A stretch of 12,648 nt of DNA. Origin: Flavobacteriales bacterium UBA5081. GTDB taxonomy: Bacteria > Bacteroidota > Bacteroidia > Flavobacteriales_E > Vicingaceae. The position numbers and the translations under genes are program-made. Numbering within the stretch: position 1 is the first letter of the stretch; the number at the start of each line of letters is the position of its first letter. Positions 1 through 8,572 of the stretch are shown here, in pieces. Location: assembly GCA_002415785.1 (NCBI GenBank), contig DIAJ01000020.1, forward strand, positions 1 to 12,648, written 5' to 3'. The notes under the pieces are model-generated. The model had not been told where the DNA came from and searched no databases. It saw only the letters and a program-made list of their open reading frames with translations.

Positions 1-16
1 GTTTCATATAATGCTT

Positions 17-146
17 GCTAACGTACAAGTATAAGAGCAGTAGAGGATTTCAAGGTGATTACCTATCCGGTTACTACCAAAGTTTATTAATTACACGAAC
101 CTCAAATTTACCACTTTACCCGCTATTGCTCTTATACAGTGTTGGC
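17..146 (-). repeat. attC-like inverted-repeat element A
   Basis: An imperfect inverted repeat with two nested stems. The outer box gctaac (17-22) pairs with gttggc (141-146), with one G-T pair. The inner stem gtataagagcagtag (29-43) pairs with ctattgctcttatac (123-137) with one mismatch. Between the stems lie 6 unpaired nt on one side (23-28) and 3 on the other (138-140). The loop (44-122) holds a small secondary hairpin around 45-67. Read on the minus strand the order is GCCAAC, 3 nt, stem, loop, stem, 6 nt, GTTAGC. This matches element B in form and polarity, and it follows the six-gene operon in the transcription direction. The layout resembles an integron attC site (R boxes, unpaired spacer, L boxes, variable terminal structure). 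The outer boxes differ from the classical RYYYAAC/GTTRRRY, so it could instead be a Bacteroidota intergenic palindromic repeat. Confidence 0.7.
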
Positions 147-385
147 AGCTGGTGTTCTTTGTCCATCGTGTCTGTAAACCATTATCTATGTTGATTTTCC
201 GTATAATTGTCCATTTGCATTATTGTCATTTTGTCTGGGCTAGTGCGTGGCTTTTTTTATTTTTCAAAAGGGGTGGAATTTTTTAAAACAATTTTATTTA
301 GATGGCTTTGCAAGCTCTTTGACAAAGCTTTGATTTGCGTAATGGTTTGTGCGGCTTTGGCAATGTGCTTGCAAATAGGGATGGT
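147..385. other. gene-free 3' flank of the six-gene operon
   Basis: This is non-coding sequence between element A and the last gene of the operon. It holds short recurrences of ttgtc/tgtctg (around 159-235), an AT-rich stretch (251-296), and the inverted repeat listed separately at 307-375. The AT-rich part resembles, in inverted orientation, the leader at 9904-9950 (see findings). A 60-codon hydrophobic plus-strand reading frame lies at 207-389, but I do not regard it as a gene. Confidence 0.6.
307..375 (-). terminator. possible 3' hairpin downstream of the six-gene operon
   Basis: There is a perfect 9-bp inverted repeat, tttgcaagc (307-315) and gcttgcaaa (367-375), 11 bp past the stop codon of the last operon gene. 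A nested gctttg/caaagc pair (305-310, 323-328) overlaps the left arm. The loop of about 51 nt is too long for a classical intrinsic terminator. On the transcribed strand the repeat is followed by A-rich, not clearly U-rich, sequence. It may be a 3' mRNA structure or nothing; the call rests on position alone. Confidence 0.25.
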
Positions 386-1894
386 TTAAACTGCATATTT
401 ATTAATCCAATCAATATTTTGTCTTCCTTGATTAAAAAGGTTTCTTGTTTCCTCTGAAACATATCGTGAAAGATGAATTCTGTTGTTAATGAGTTCTTCA
501 TATCTTTCTAATAGTTGAAGCACACTTAATTTTTTATTTCTGTAAGCAAATGTTAGTAAAAACAATTCCGAATGATATAGATGAAACTTGGTTATTTGTT
601 GGGACGATGAACACGACCATTCAGAGTCAATAAATCTTACTTTTTCGATTAATTCATCAATCATTAAAACTAATGTATTGTCATCAGTTAAATTGGTGTG
701 ATAGTAAACTATAAAATTTGCAAAGTCAGTAATTAATAATCCATTTTGATAAAACTCTTCTGTTGTGTGTATTTCATTAAAGTAAAGCTTCCATTTATTA
801 AAAATCAAAGTATGAAGGAAGTTAAATTGGTCATCAGAAGCAAGTTCAACAAATTGCTCTCTAAAAGTATCTCTTGCTTCTAAATTAAAGGAATATGTAT
901 CAATGGTAAAACATTCAGATATGATTTCCTCAATTTTAGATTCTTCAATCGATACCAAAAAAGCACCCAGTGATGCATTAAAAAGTTTACTTCTGTGAAA
1001 GTACTTTACTGTTTGTTTCAGGAAACCAAAGTCGCTATATTTAATTCTACCTAAAACAGCTTTAATTGATTCTGTTTCTAATTCTTCATAACTTTCCTTA
1101 CTCTCTTTTTTTATAATTTGCCTAATAAGTTCAAAGTTTAGCCATTTGTTAGAAATTGTAGATTCATTTGCAATTTTTAGAAGCTCTTCTTTTTTGAAAC
1201 TTTGAAGGTAAAAGACAAATTCGCTCGGATTCTCTAAAAAAGATAATGCTTTAATAAAAAAGGTAAAATTTATCTTGTATAAAAAAGACAGCAAGTTCTC
1301 CAATAAAAAGTTAAAATGAAAACCTCTGCCACCTCTTTCTATGGCTTCAACCAATATATATGTTTTAGCAATATTATTATCAGCAAAACCCTCTAAAGAT
1401 TCTTTCATCATTTCTTTTTCATGATATGGAGCATCAGGTAAAGCTTGAGTTGTCAAATTGATATTTTTTAATATTTTAATGATTTTTTCAGATACTATTT
1501 TTGTATGAATTTCTTCTAATTCATCCTCAGAAAGTAGTTTGTCAATTTCAATTTTCAAATAACAGTTTACTCCTAAAAATATTAGTATAGCTCTAACATC
1601 CCCACTTGAAATTCCTTTTTGAAGATATTCTTTAACAGTAAAAATAATTTGTGCAACTATGGCAATTTTATCTTCACTTTCATTTCGAATAGAATGAACA
1701 TTTGAAGTTACAATATTGCGTATTTCATTATCTATGGCTCGAATTTCTTCGCTCTTTTCGCCATTAAGAAATTCTTCAAGAGTTTTTGATTCAAGCTTTA
1801 GTAAAATACTGTTTAATTCTTTGTGAATAGAAGAATTATAGCTTTGAGTTATTGCTTGTGATCTGATTATTTCGAGTGTTTCCATACTAAACAT
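386..1894 (-). CDS. all-helical protein of unknown function, last gene of the Wadjet-like operon
   Basis: A 502-residue soluble protein that I do not recognise. The sequence is rich in Leu, Ile, Glu, Lys and Phe, with amphipathic helices throughout and no signal peptide, membrane segment, Walker motif or clear catalytic signature. The spacing of helices suggests an alpha-helical repeat or scaffold protein, but no clean repeat unit is visible. A short serine run with one cysteine (WSCSSSQQ) lies near residue 428. The start ATG at 1894 lies inside the preceding gene, giving a 28-bp overlap; a second ATG three codons on (1885) is equally possible and still overlaps. Such overlap implies translational coupling to the PLD-like protein, so the two probably act together. 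I infer that it is an accessory partner of the PLD-like protein or of the condensin. The reading frame is open throughout, so it is a real gene; the function is unknown. Confidence 0.85.
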   Translation of the reverse strand: MFSMETLEIIRSQAITQSYNSSIHKELNSILLKLESKTLEEFLNGEKSEEIRAIDNEIRNIVTSNVHSIRNESEDKIAIVAQIIFTVKEYLQKGISSGDVRAILIFLGVNCYLKIEIDKLLSEDELEEIHTKIVSEKIIKILKNINLTTQALPDAPYHEKEMMKESLEGFADNNIAKTYILVEAIERGGRGFHFNFLLENLLSFLYKINFTFFIKALSFLENPSEFVFYLQSFKKEELLKIANESTISNKWLNFELIRQIIKKESKESYEELETESIKAVLGRIKYSDFGFLKQTVKYFHRSKLFNASLGAFLVSIEESKIEEIISECFTIDTYSFNLEARDTFREQFVELASDDQFNFLHTLIFNKWKLYFNEIHTTEEFYQNGLLITDFANFIVYYHTNLTDDNTLVLMIDELIEKVRFIDSEWSCSSSQQITKFHLYHSELFLLTFAYRNKKLSVLQLLERYEELINNRIHLSRYVSEETRNLFNQGRQNIDWINKYAV

Positions 1895-3456
1895 TCAGGA
1901 TGATTTAATTTTTCCCACAATTCATTAAATGCATCTACAACCGGTTGGGGATGTGAAACCTCCTGTAAAATATGATGGTTGTTGCCATAAGAATTAATTG
2001 ATGTACCTAAGGAGTATACTTGCGACCTTCTTAATTTACTGCTTGGGAAGATGAGAAATCGGTCGTGAAAAGCCCAACCGAAGCTGGAATGTTGGATTCG
2101 AAACTCAAGATTCAATCCGTAATTGTTATGGTTGGGATTCTCAAGTATACATTTATTCTTATTTATGTATTCTTTAAGCTTTTCCAAGAACTCAACGGGA
2201 TTTTCATCTTCATTTTCCGTTTCATAAATTCTTCTTACATCTTTATTAAACGCACCAATTGCTCTTATTTTCACATTTGCAGTCTTAGAATAATAGAGCG
2301 TTTTTAAGATGTCCAAAGATGACAAATAAGGATCCCACAAATACACACCATTTTTATCTTTTTCTCCAATTAATTTTCTTATATCGTCTAAGGCAACATC
2401 AGAAATGAAATTTTTGTATTGTTTGAAGGCTAGTCTTTTTTCTAATTGCTTTTTTTCTGCATCATAAAGGTTGTTATTAATGTATGTAGTGTAACTTGCA
2501 TCTGTTTTTCCTCTCGTTCTTTTATCACTACTTGAAATATCTACTTTTTGCATTTCACCCTCAACTTCAAAAAGTCTTGGCTCAGGGCTAACAATTCCAA
2601 TTGTTGAAATGAACTCCCGAATATACGAACCACTAAAAGTTGTTAGAATCAAACTCGGCTCTTTCCTCCAAACTTTTATATGATTTATTTGGTCAAGATT
2701 TCCTATAATAATTTTTTGGGTGGGAGTTTGGTTATACTCTTCAATTACAGAACCCATATAATTTTTATCCAATGTCGATTCAACTTGCAATAGACAATCT
2801 GGAGGGAGAGAAATGGAGTTATGCCAAGAAAAGCTCATATCAACGCCATCCCAAGTAGAAAGAGCTTTAGAATGAGCTTCAATTATATTTACAGGAAATT
2901 GAAATATAAAGTTCCCAATTCTATCTCGAACAACTGATAGGTCTATAGGAACTTGCATTTTTATCTTTTCGCAAATATCATTAAACTTACTTAATGCTTC
3001 AATTTTGAGAAGGAATTCAAAGTTGGATTTACTTTCATCAAAGAACTCAATAGAATATGAACCATTATGATAGTTGTTCTTCAAAATATGGTTAATTCGA
3101 TTACCTTCAACGGAAGGTATATATTGCTTTGGAAGGTATTTAAGTTGTGGAAATTGAGAGTAAATAGTACTATTTGCACTCCATTTATTTTGATTTTTAA
3201 GAATATCAAATCTTATCTCGGCTTCTGTTACTGAGAGCCAATATCTTTGAATTCCTATACTAAAATCATCATTAACAGAAATTCTATCTCCTAAAAAGAT
3301 TTTATTTAGCCCGTTATAGGCTTTTTCTTCAAAAACAGCTAGTGTAAAAAAATTGAAAATAGCCTTATCGCTTTTTCTGTATAAGAATATTTCAGTTACT
3401 TCACAACTATTATAAAAAGCAATGTTTCCTGATGCAGATAGTGTTTTAAAATCCAT
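1867..3456 (-). CDS. protein with C-terminal phospholipase D-like domain (VPA1262-like N-terminal region possible)
   Basis: A 529-residue protein. The C-terminal part (about 370-529) reads as a PLD-like domain. It opens with WDPYLSS (374-380), has a strand around VKIRAIGAF (396-403), then the core AFHDRFLIF (462-470), the following LGTSIN (483-488), and a closing helix ending in ELW (512-514). The core carries His464 with Arg466 where the classical HKD motif has Lys. This HDR form occurs in PLD-like proteins outside the phospholipases, so nuclease activity is plausible but unproven. There is a single motif, so activity would need a dimer. The first 330 residues are mixed alpha/beta; from memory they resemble the VPA1262-family N-terminal region, with moderate confidence only. 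The start ATG at 3456 overlaps the jetD-like stop by one base (TAATG), and the 3' end overlaps the next gene by 28 bp, so it is integral to the operon. Role inferred: accessory effector of the Wadjet-like system. Confidence 0.85.
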   Translation of the reverse strand: MDFKTLSASGNIAFYNSCEVTEIFLYRKSDKAIFNFFTLAVFEEKAYNGLNKIFLGDRISVNDDFSIGIQRYWLSVTEAEIRFDILKNQNKWSANSTIYSQFPQLKYLPKQYIPSVEGNRINHILKNNYHNGSYSIEFFDESKSNFEFLLKIEALSKFNDICEKIKMQVPIDLSVVRDRIGNFIFQFPVNIIEAHSKALSTWDGVDMSFSWHNSISLPPDCLLQVESTLDKNYMGSVIEEYNQTPTQKIIIGNLDQINHIKVWRKEPSLILTTFSGSYIREFISTIGIVSPEPRLFEVEGEMQKVDISSSDKRTRGKTDASYTTYINNNLYDAEKKQLEKRLAFKQYKNFISDVALDDIRKLIGEKDKNGVYLWDPYLSSLDILKTLYYSKTANVKIRAIGAFNKDVRRIYETENEDENPVEFLEKLKEYINKNKCILENPNHNNYGLNLEFRIQHSSFGWAFHDRFLIFPSSKLRRSQVYSLGTSINSYGNNHHILQEVSHPQPVVDAFNELWEKLNHPECLVWKHSK

Positions 3457-4310
3457 TATGCTTTTTTAATTAGTAATTCCTGTTCCAATCCTTTCTTGTA
3501 TTTATGAATCATTTCGATTAAATTCAGTAGATTACCTTCATTTATCAACTCCACTTTGAAATTAATTTTTTGTTCATTGTACAGACTTCTATTACCATTT
3601 AGCCTAATAAGTTCTTCAATTTTATTTGGTACAAAGAATACCGCTTTTTCATCAAGATGTTTTTTAAACTCATTCATATAAATTCCAATTCCTGCAAAAT
3701 CAAAATCTCCAAAGTGCATATATTGGTTAGGAATGGATTGAAGCCATTTGATTAAATCTTTACTTTGATTTTGTGGATAACGACTTACAAAAAGTGGTTG
3801 AATGTTTTTAAAAAGATGTTTTTGTTTTTCTATGTAACGGAAGTTTTCTGGGTTTTCAATTCCAACAATCGTTACCGTTGATTTCGGAATAAAGTTTTCA
3901 AAGTCATATATGAATTGAAAAACTCCGTCAGCAAAATTTAATGTTGTTGGCTTGTTGTTTAGTATTGATTGAACAGGTGTAAAACCATTTACCAAAAAAC
4001 CCTTGAATGTTCTGACTTGCCTAGTTTTTGAATCAGAAGAAACGGAAACTAGTTCATTCCGTTGTACATCTTCTTTTTGACTGACTTCAATGTATTTTTT
4101 TAGGTCATTTATTCCATACTTGTTTTGTAAAAAAAGGTCTAATGTTTTTTTGTTTGTGAGGGAAAGCTTTTTTTGAATCCTTCCACTTCTTTCAATAATC
4201 CTTTCTGCCACCAATACATCAATTAATGTGTGTTTAGCCTTGCCTGAGGGTATTATTCCACCTTGTGATAGTTGTAATAATTTTTCTGCTATGTGTACGG
4301 GAATTTTCAT
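3456..4310 (-). CDS. jetD: JetD/MksG-like Toprim nuclease subunit (DUF2220-type C-terminus)
   Basis: A 284-residue protein matching the nuclease subunit of Wadjet / MksBEFG plasmid-defence condensins. The Toprim core is readable: a strand leading to VGIENPENF (149-157), with Glu152 as the catalytic acid, then HFGDFDFAGIGIY (199-211), with the Asp202-x-Asp204 pair, and a C-terminal LEQE (275-278) typical of the family. These acids would bind Mg2+ and cleave plasmid DNA once the SMC complex has extruded a loop. The first 95 or so residues look like a winged-helix/arm region. The whole protein is shorter than the roughly 380-residue JetD of type I systems, so the DUF3322-type arm appears reduced. 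The start overlaps the jetC-like stop by one base (TAATG), and the gene's own stop overlaps the next start the same way. The family assignment is firm; the nuclease role follows from characterised relatives. Confidence 0.88.
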   Translation of the reverse strand: MKIPVHIAEKLLQLSQGGIIPSGKAKHTLIDVLVAERIIERSGRIQKKLSLTNKKTLDLFLQNKYGINDLKKYIEVSQKEDVQRNELVSVSSDSKTRQVRTFKGFLVNGFTPVQSILNNKPTTLNFADGVFQFIYDFENFIPKSTVTIVGIENPENFRYIEKQKHLFKNIQPLFVSRYPQNQSKDLIKWLQSIPNQYMHFGDFDFAGIGIYMNEFKKHLDEKAVFFVPNKIEELIRLNGNRSLYNEQKINFKVELINEGNLLNLIEMIHKYKKGLEQELLIKKA

Positions 4311-7300
4311 TACGCGTTTGATTGTGCTTCTAACTTTGTTATTTTTTTCACCAAACGCTTCACGCTTGTTATATTCATATTATTCTTTGATAAAAGATAG
4401 GTATACCGATAATCTGTTGCGTTGAGTGAGGTAGGTGAGCTGTTGATAAGCAAAATATTTCTATCGTTGGCAAATTTCAAAATTCCTTTTACGTTGTTTG
4501 GATGTAATTTCCCAATTTCATCCATCATACAGTGCAGGCGAAAATCGTCTTTTTGTTTTTTAGATGCTTTTTCTTTGAATACGTTCAAAAGCATAATGTT
4601 TATCATTGCTTTTACCAAAACATCCGTTCCTTCTGAACCTACATTAGTTAGTTTTTCAACCCAACCTGTATCATTGTCATTTTCCACGATTTTAAACAAC
4701 AACTCAAACGAATCTGAAAGGGTGATTTCTTTTTCTCTTGATGCTGCCATTTCTTTAATGAGTTGTTTTAGAAGTGAAATGGCTTTTTCGTTTTTGTTGT
4801 TTTGTCCATTTGGTGAAAACAAATCGGGTTTTCCAATACTAAATGCATTCTCGTCATTGTAGTTTTTGATTTCAACCAATAACTGGAAAATACTGTTGGC
4901 GCTTTGCGCAGTTTTCAGTTCAACACTTTTAACAGCTGTTACAAACTGCCTAGTAACAAAGTCATTGTTGATCTCTGTTATTACTTTACTTATTTCTCCT
5001 TCTTTTTCAATAAGCGAATTAGTTTCTCTTCCAATCTGCCGTATAATATGGGCAAAGCGTTCTTCTACACGTTTTTTGTATTCCGAAATTTTATTTTCAT
5101 CAACAAATTCTTTCAGCATTTCAGCAAATTCAAAATGTTCAATCCTTCCAACTAATTTTACTTTGAAACTAAAAAGGTTGTTTTCTTGAAAATTGCCCGT
5201 GAATTTATTAATTGCTTCTTGTAATTCAACATAACGCTTTGTAATGGTGTTATCGGTTGTATGTAGCTCAGTAACTAAATGAGAACATGAATCATCTGTT
5301 TTGTGCTTATCGGAATAATCAGAAATAAATTGTTCAACATTTTGATAGAGTTCTGTTTTAGTAAAACTTTCAAACGCTTCCAAATCCTTTTGAAACAATG
5401 AAAGCGTCTTATTTAACGCATCAATTTCAGCATTGTGAATTCCCAATTGCTCTACAAACATAGCTTTCTGCTGTTTGTGCTTTTCGGCTTCAGTTTCTAT
5501 TTTTTTGTCAAGGAGTTCTTTTTTATTCTTGAACTCATCTTCTTTGTCAAATAATTCTCGTTTGTCTTTTTTGTATTCAGCAACTTTATCTCGGTTGTTT
5601 TCAATAAAAACAAGTTCGGAATTAATCTCAGAAAGTCGTAAATCAATTTCATCAATCCTTTTTGTGTCCGCTCCTTTTGTGTCTAGATCATTCTTTTTAT
5701 TGGCTTTAATTATTTCATTTTTCTTCTCTATGCGCTGTTTTTCTTCCTTGATTTCCTCTTTAATTTGGTTTAAAGTATCATCAAGCTTTTGTTGCTCAAC
5801 TTTTATTTTCTTTTCCTTTTCTTTTCTCTTTACATCAATAGTTTTAGTAATGCCGTTTTCTACTTTCTTAACTTGTTCTTCTGCTTTGTTTTTTTCTTCG
5901 CTTAATTTTAAAATAGCATTCTCAATATTTTCTATTGCTGCTTTTTTCTCTGACTTTACTCTGTTTTCCCATTCTGAAAGGCGAACACTAAGCTCGTCTA
6001 TTTTTGTCTTACTGTTGGTTTGAGTGTATTCACTGCGTTGGATAAGTTCTTTTTGTTCTTTAATTTTTGGTTTGAATTTTCTTTTTAGTTTTTCCAACTC
6101 ATCATTGGATTGAGCATTAAGATTGGCAATGGTTTGTTGTATTGCCTGAATTTTATTTTTATATTCTTCTTGCTCTTGTTGTAAATCTGCAACCGTTTTT
6201 ACATTCTTGTTGATTTCATTTGTGTCAATTCTTATTCCATAAAAACTCAAATCTGTATCGGATATCTTTTTTGGGTTTAAACCTTGCTGAAATAGTACAT
6301 TTTCTTCGTCAATTACTTTTCCAATGGTTTTATCCCAATCGGGAATATACTCGTTGAGCCATCCGTAAAGCGAATTTTTACTGTTCTCAATTTTGTTGTG
6401 TGTTTTAGTGATTTCTCCTTTTAGTTTTTCTTGTTCATCTGCTTTACGTTCAACTTTTCTATGTGTATCTTCTTTAACTCTTTTTTCTTCAAACTCCCAC
6501 TCTCGTTGAATGTTTTTGACTTCCTTACCTGCTTGTTTAATTTGATTTTCGGCTTTTGAAACAGTAGAATTTAGGCTTGTCATTTCGTTTTTACAGTTTT
6601 CAATTTCCGTTTCATAAAATCGTGTGTGCTTTATTTCGGAAAGTTTTATTTTTTTGACTGTAATCGCCTTTTCTTTTTCTTTCACCATTGAATTGGCAGT
6701 TTCTAATTCTTCATTGTGTTGCTTATGAATTTCTTCGTAAATCAGCTCATACTGTTTATTCAACTCATCTTTGAAATTAAGGAAGTTGCTGTTTGCCGAG
6801 TTCTTCTCAGTTTGTTTTTTGTTTTCAAATGCAGCAAGTTGATTTTCCAACTGTCTAAGTTGTGCTTCGTAACGCTTTTGTATTTCAAAAAATTTGGAAG
6901 TAAGAACATCTTTTTCTTCCGTTAAATTTGTCTTATCTAACTCTAAAGTAGGTTTCTTGGCTAAACGTGCAAGAATGGTTTCAATTTTTAATGTCTCGTA
7001 CTCTTTTCTCTTGACTGAAATATCTTTTAGTTTACTTGACACTTCGCCAATTTGTTTTTGGATATCGCCTTTCTTTTTCTCAAAAACATTATCAAGTTCC
7101 TCGAGTTTATTTTTAACTCTATCCTGTTTTAATTCTTCAGTATTCAGTTGTTCTTGAATTTTTGGTTGTTTATCTTTTACGTTATCTAAAGTATATCCCA
7201 ACTGAAAAGCTAACTCCTTTTTCTTTTCTTCTAAATACCGCAAAGCTGAATAAGTAGTTGATACTTTTTCAGCTTGTTTTTCAACCTGATTTTCACCATT

Positions 7301-8011
7301 TCGATTTTTGTCCGTCCATATTTTAATATCGTTCAGGTTGGTTTCAAAATCTTTCAAATGTGTTTGCGAATAGGTAGTTAGGTCTATCTTTACTTCGTCT
7401 TCATTTAGCGATTTGATTATAGTTTCTTTTACAAATTCAGCATCCAACTTTGCGTTCAAGAACACATTGGCAATTGTTCTTGGAATGTTTTGATACTGCT
7501 TGCTTTCAAGTAATGCATATTTCCTAAACTCGCTTGATAATCCTTTGTTATTTCCATACAGAATATTTCTGTATTCTTCGTAGCTGTTGACAATTCTTGT
7601 ATAACCAATATTTTTACCAAAGGCATCTCTGGTTTTGTCCCAAGCTTCAAAAGCCTTACCTTCACTGTCTATAAAATATTGTTTGTCATATCTCGAATTA
7701 AAAAAGCGAAAAGCAACTCTACCTTGTGATCTAAAAGTCAATACGCAAAACTTTCCTGTTTCGGTTTGTACCTCGTAAACGATATACGAATTTAGAAATG
7801 GAAAATAATATTCATTATAGTTTTTCTTTTCTCTGGGGATGCCCAATTTTTGCGTATCTGCATTGTAGAAAAATAGGATTGCTCTAAGCAAAGTGCTTTT
7901 ACCGGCTCCTTGATCACCTATTAAATGTACGTTTCCATCTAAATCAACTTCGGCATACTTCAATGATTTATCGGCACTATTTATAAATACTATTTTACTC
8001 AGGTATTTCAT
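4310..8011 (-). CDS. jetC: JetC/MksB-like SMC-family coiled-coil ATPase
   Basis: A 1233-residue SMC/MukB/SbcC-type ATPase, the motor of a Wadjet-like condensin. The N-terminal head carries Walker A GDQGAGKST (32-40). Two long charged coiled-coil stretches (about 230-545 and 610-1000) flank a globular middle segment around SLYGWLNEYIPDW (547-559) and LSFYGIRID (588-596), taken as the hinge. The C-terminal head has an ABC-signature-like NVGSEGTD (1124-1131) and a Walker B ending in MMDE (Asp1164, Glu1165), followed by a D-loop/switch region ending in LLINSSP. No CxxC zinc hook is present, which argues against Rad50/SbcC. The start overlaps the jetB-like gene by 17 bp. In the known systems this ATPase works with a kleisin (JetA), a winged-helix protein (JetB) and JetD to extrude DNA loops and cut small circular plasmids. 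The ATPase and coiled-coil calls are read directly; the plasmid-defence role comes from the neighbours. Confidence 0.93.
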   Translation of the reverse strand: MKYLSKIVFINSADKSLKYAEVDLDGNVHLIGDQGAGKSTLLRAILFFYNADTQKLGIPREKKNYNEYYFPFLNSYIVYEVQTETGKFCVLTFRSQGRVAFRFFNSRYDKQYFIDSEGKAFEAWDKTRDAFGKNIGYTRIVNSYEEYRNILYGNNKGLSSEFRKYALLESKQYQNIPRTIANVFLNAKLDAEFVKETIIKSLNEDEVKIDLTTYSQTHLKDFETNLNDIKIWTDKNRNGENQVEKQAEKVSTTYSALRYLEEKKKELAFQLGYTLDNVKDKQPKIQEQLNTEELKQDRVKNKLEELDNVFEKKKGDIQKQIGEVSSKLKDISVKRKEYETLKIETILARLAKKPTLELDKTNLTEEKDVLTSKFFEIQKRYEAQLRQLENQLAAFENKKQTEKNSANSNFLNFKDELNKQYELIYEEIHKQHNEELETANSMVKEKEKAITVKKIKLSEIKHTRFYETEIENCKNEMTSLNSTVSKAENQIKQAGKEVKNIQREWEFEEKRVKEDTHRKVERKADEQEKLKGEITKTHNKIENSKNSLYGWLNEYIPDWDKTIGKVIDEENVLFQQGLNPKKISDTDLSFYGIRIDTNEINKNVKTVADLQQEQEEYKNKIQAIQQTIANLNAQSNDELEKLKRKFKPKIKEQKELIQRSEYTQTNSKTKIDELSVRLSEWENRVKSEKKAAIENIENAILKLSEEKNKAEEQVKKVENGITKTIDVKRKEKEKKIKVEQQKLDDTLNQIKEEIKEEKQRIEKKNEIIKANKKNDLDTKGADTKRIDEIDLRLSEINSELVFIENNRDKVAEYKKDKRELFDKEDEFKNKKELLDKKIETEAEKHKQQKAMFVEQLGIHNAEIDALNKTLSLFQKDLEAFESFTKTELYQNVEQFISDYSDKHKTDDSCSHLVTELHTTDNTITKRYVELQEAINKFTGNFQENNLFSFKVKLVGRIEHFEFAEMLKEFVDENKISEYKKRVEERFAHIIRQIGRETNSLIEKEGEISKVITEINNDFVTRQFVTAVKSVELKTAQSANSIFQLLVEIKNYNDENAFSIGKPDLFSPNGQNNKNEKAISLLKQLIKEMAASREKEITLSDSFELLFKIVENDNDTGWVEKLTNVGSEGTDVLVKAMINIMLLNVFKEKASKKQKDDFRLHCMMDEIGKLHPNNVKGILKFANDRNILLINSSPTSLNATDYRYTYLLSKNNMNITSVKRLVKKITKLEAQSNA

Positions 8012-8567
8012 CTATTACTTCATCAGGAATGTTAATGGTTAATATCAGTTGCTCAAGATATTTAAAAGAAGCCAATACTTTGTACTGGTGTGTAATTTCG
8101 TTTTCTAATTCAATAAATGTATCGTCTATGAGTTTCTTCAAAACTTTATCCAAAATATCCTGATGTTTTACCTTGTCGGTGTGTTTTTTCAATCCGTCAA
8201 GTTTTGTTTCTAATTCGGCATCTGTTTTTATCCTTACCAAAATATCGGAAGGTGTAAAGCGGTATCCTGAGCCAAAAGAATTGTCAAAGGTTTTCAAAAA
8301 GTCTATAGTATCAATCCATTCAAAAGCCCTTTCTAATTTCTTTTCAAGGTCAACCTTGGTTTCCGGACGACTGAAATAAAAGTATTCATTTCCTTTTTCT
8401 AAAACAAAATTGATGTTTTCGAAATAATCACGTAGAATCTCAAAATTATCTTCACTGTCAATCACATTGTACAAATCACTAATCATTTTATCAGAACTGT
8501 TGGAACTGATAAATTGTCCTTTGCTCAGTATTTTGAATATTTCTGCTGTTTGTACAGGTACTTCCAT
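7995..8567 (-). CDS. jetB: JetB/MksE-like condensin accessory protein
   Basis: A 190-residue soluble protein in the position and size class of MksE/MukE/JetB, the small winged-helix partner of the kleisin. The N-terminal half (about 5-70) is helical and ends in a strand pair around NFVLEKGNEYFYFSRPET (53-70), a form typical of the wing in MksE-like proteins. The middle holds a second winged-helix-like unit with FGSGYRFTPSDILVRI (98-113). The tail is acidic (DEVIDEIPE). It starts 5 bp after the stop of the jetA-like gene and overlaps the jetC-like gene by 17 bp, so the three subunits are translationally linked. By analogy it would bridge kleisin and SMC heads. The assignment rests on size, order and the FYFSRP-type segment; the distinction between JetB and MksE is one of naming only. 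Confidence 0.8.
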   Translation of the reverse strand: MEVPVQTAEIFKILSKGQFISSNSSDKMISDLYNVIDSEDNFEILRDYFENINFVLEKGNEYFYFSRPETKVDLEKKLERAFEWIDTIDFLKTFDNSFGSGYRFTPSDILVRIKTDAELETKLDGLKKHTDKVKHQDILDKVLKKLIDDTFIELENEITHQYKVLASFKYLEQLILTINIPDEVIDEIPE

Positions 8568-8572
8568 TGTGT

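Noticed and set aside
207..389. Hydrophobic 60-codon plus-strand frame that could look like a small membrane toxin
   Set aside because: It lies in T-rich intergenic DNA, has no ribosome-binding signal or partner, and its hydrophobicity follows from the T-richness.
4422..4862. Plus-strand open frame of 146 codons opposite the C-terminal ATPase head
   Set aside because: It mirrors the conserved Walker B and signature region of the real gene on the other strand; no independent start signal or family.
5475..6023. Plus-strand open frame of 182 codons inside the SMC-like gene
   Set aside because: It is antisense to a coiled-coil coding region; its Ser/Phe/Leu-rich translation is the expected mirror of Glu/Lys-rich codons.
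4310..8011. Rad50/SbcC repair ATPase instead of a condensin motor
   Set aside because: There is no CxxC zinc hook in the middle, no SbcD/Mre11 nuclease neighbour, and the MksE- and Toprim-type neighbours fit Wadjet/MksBEFG.
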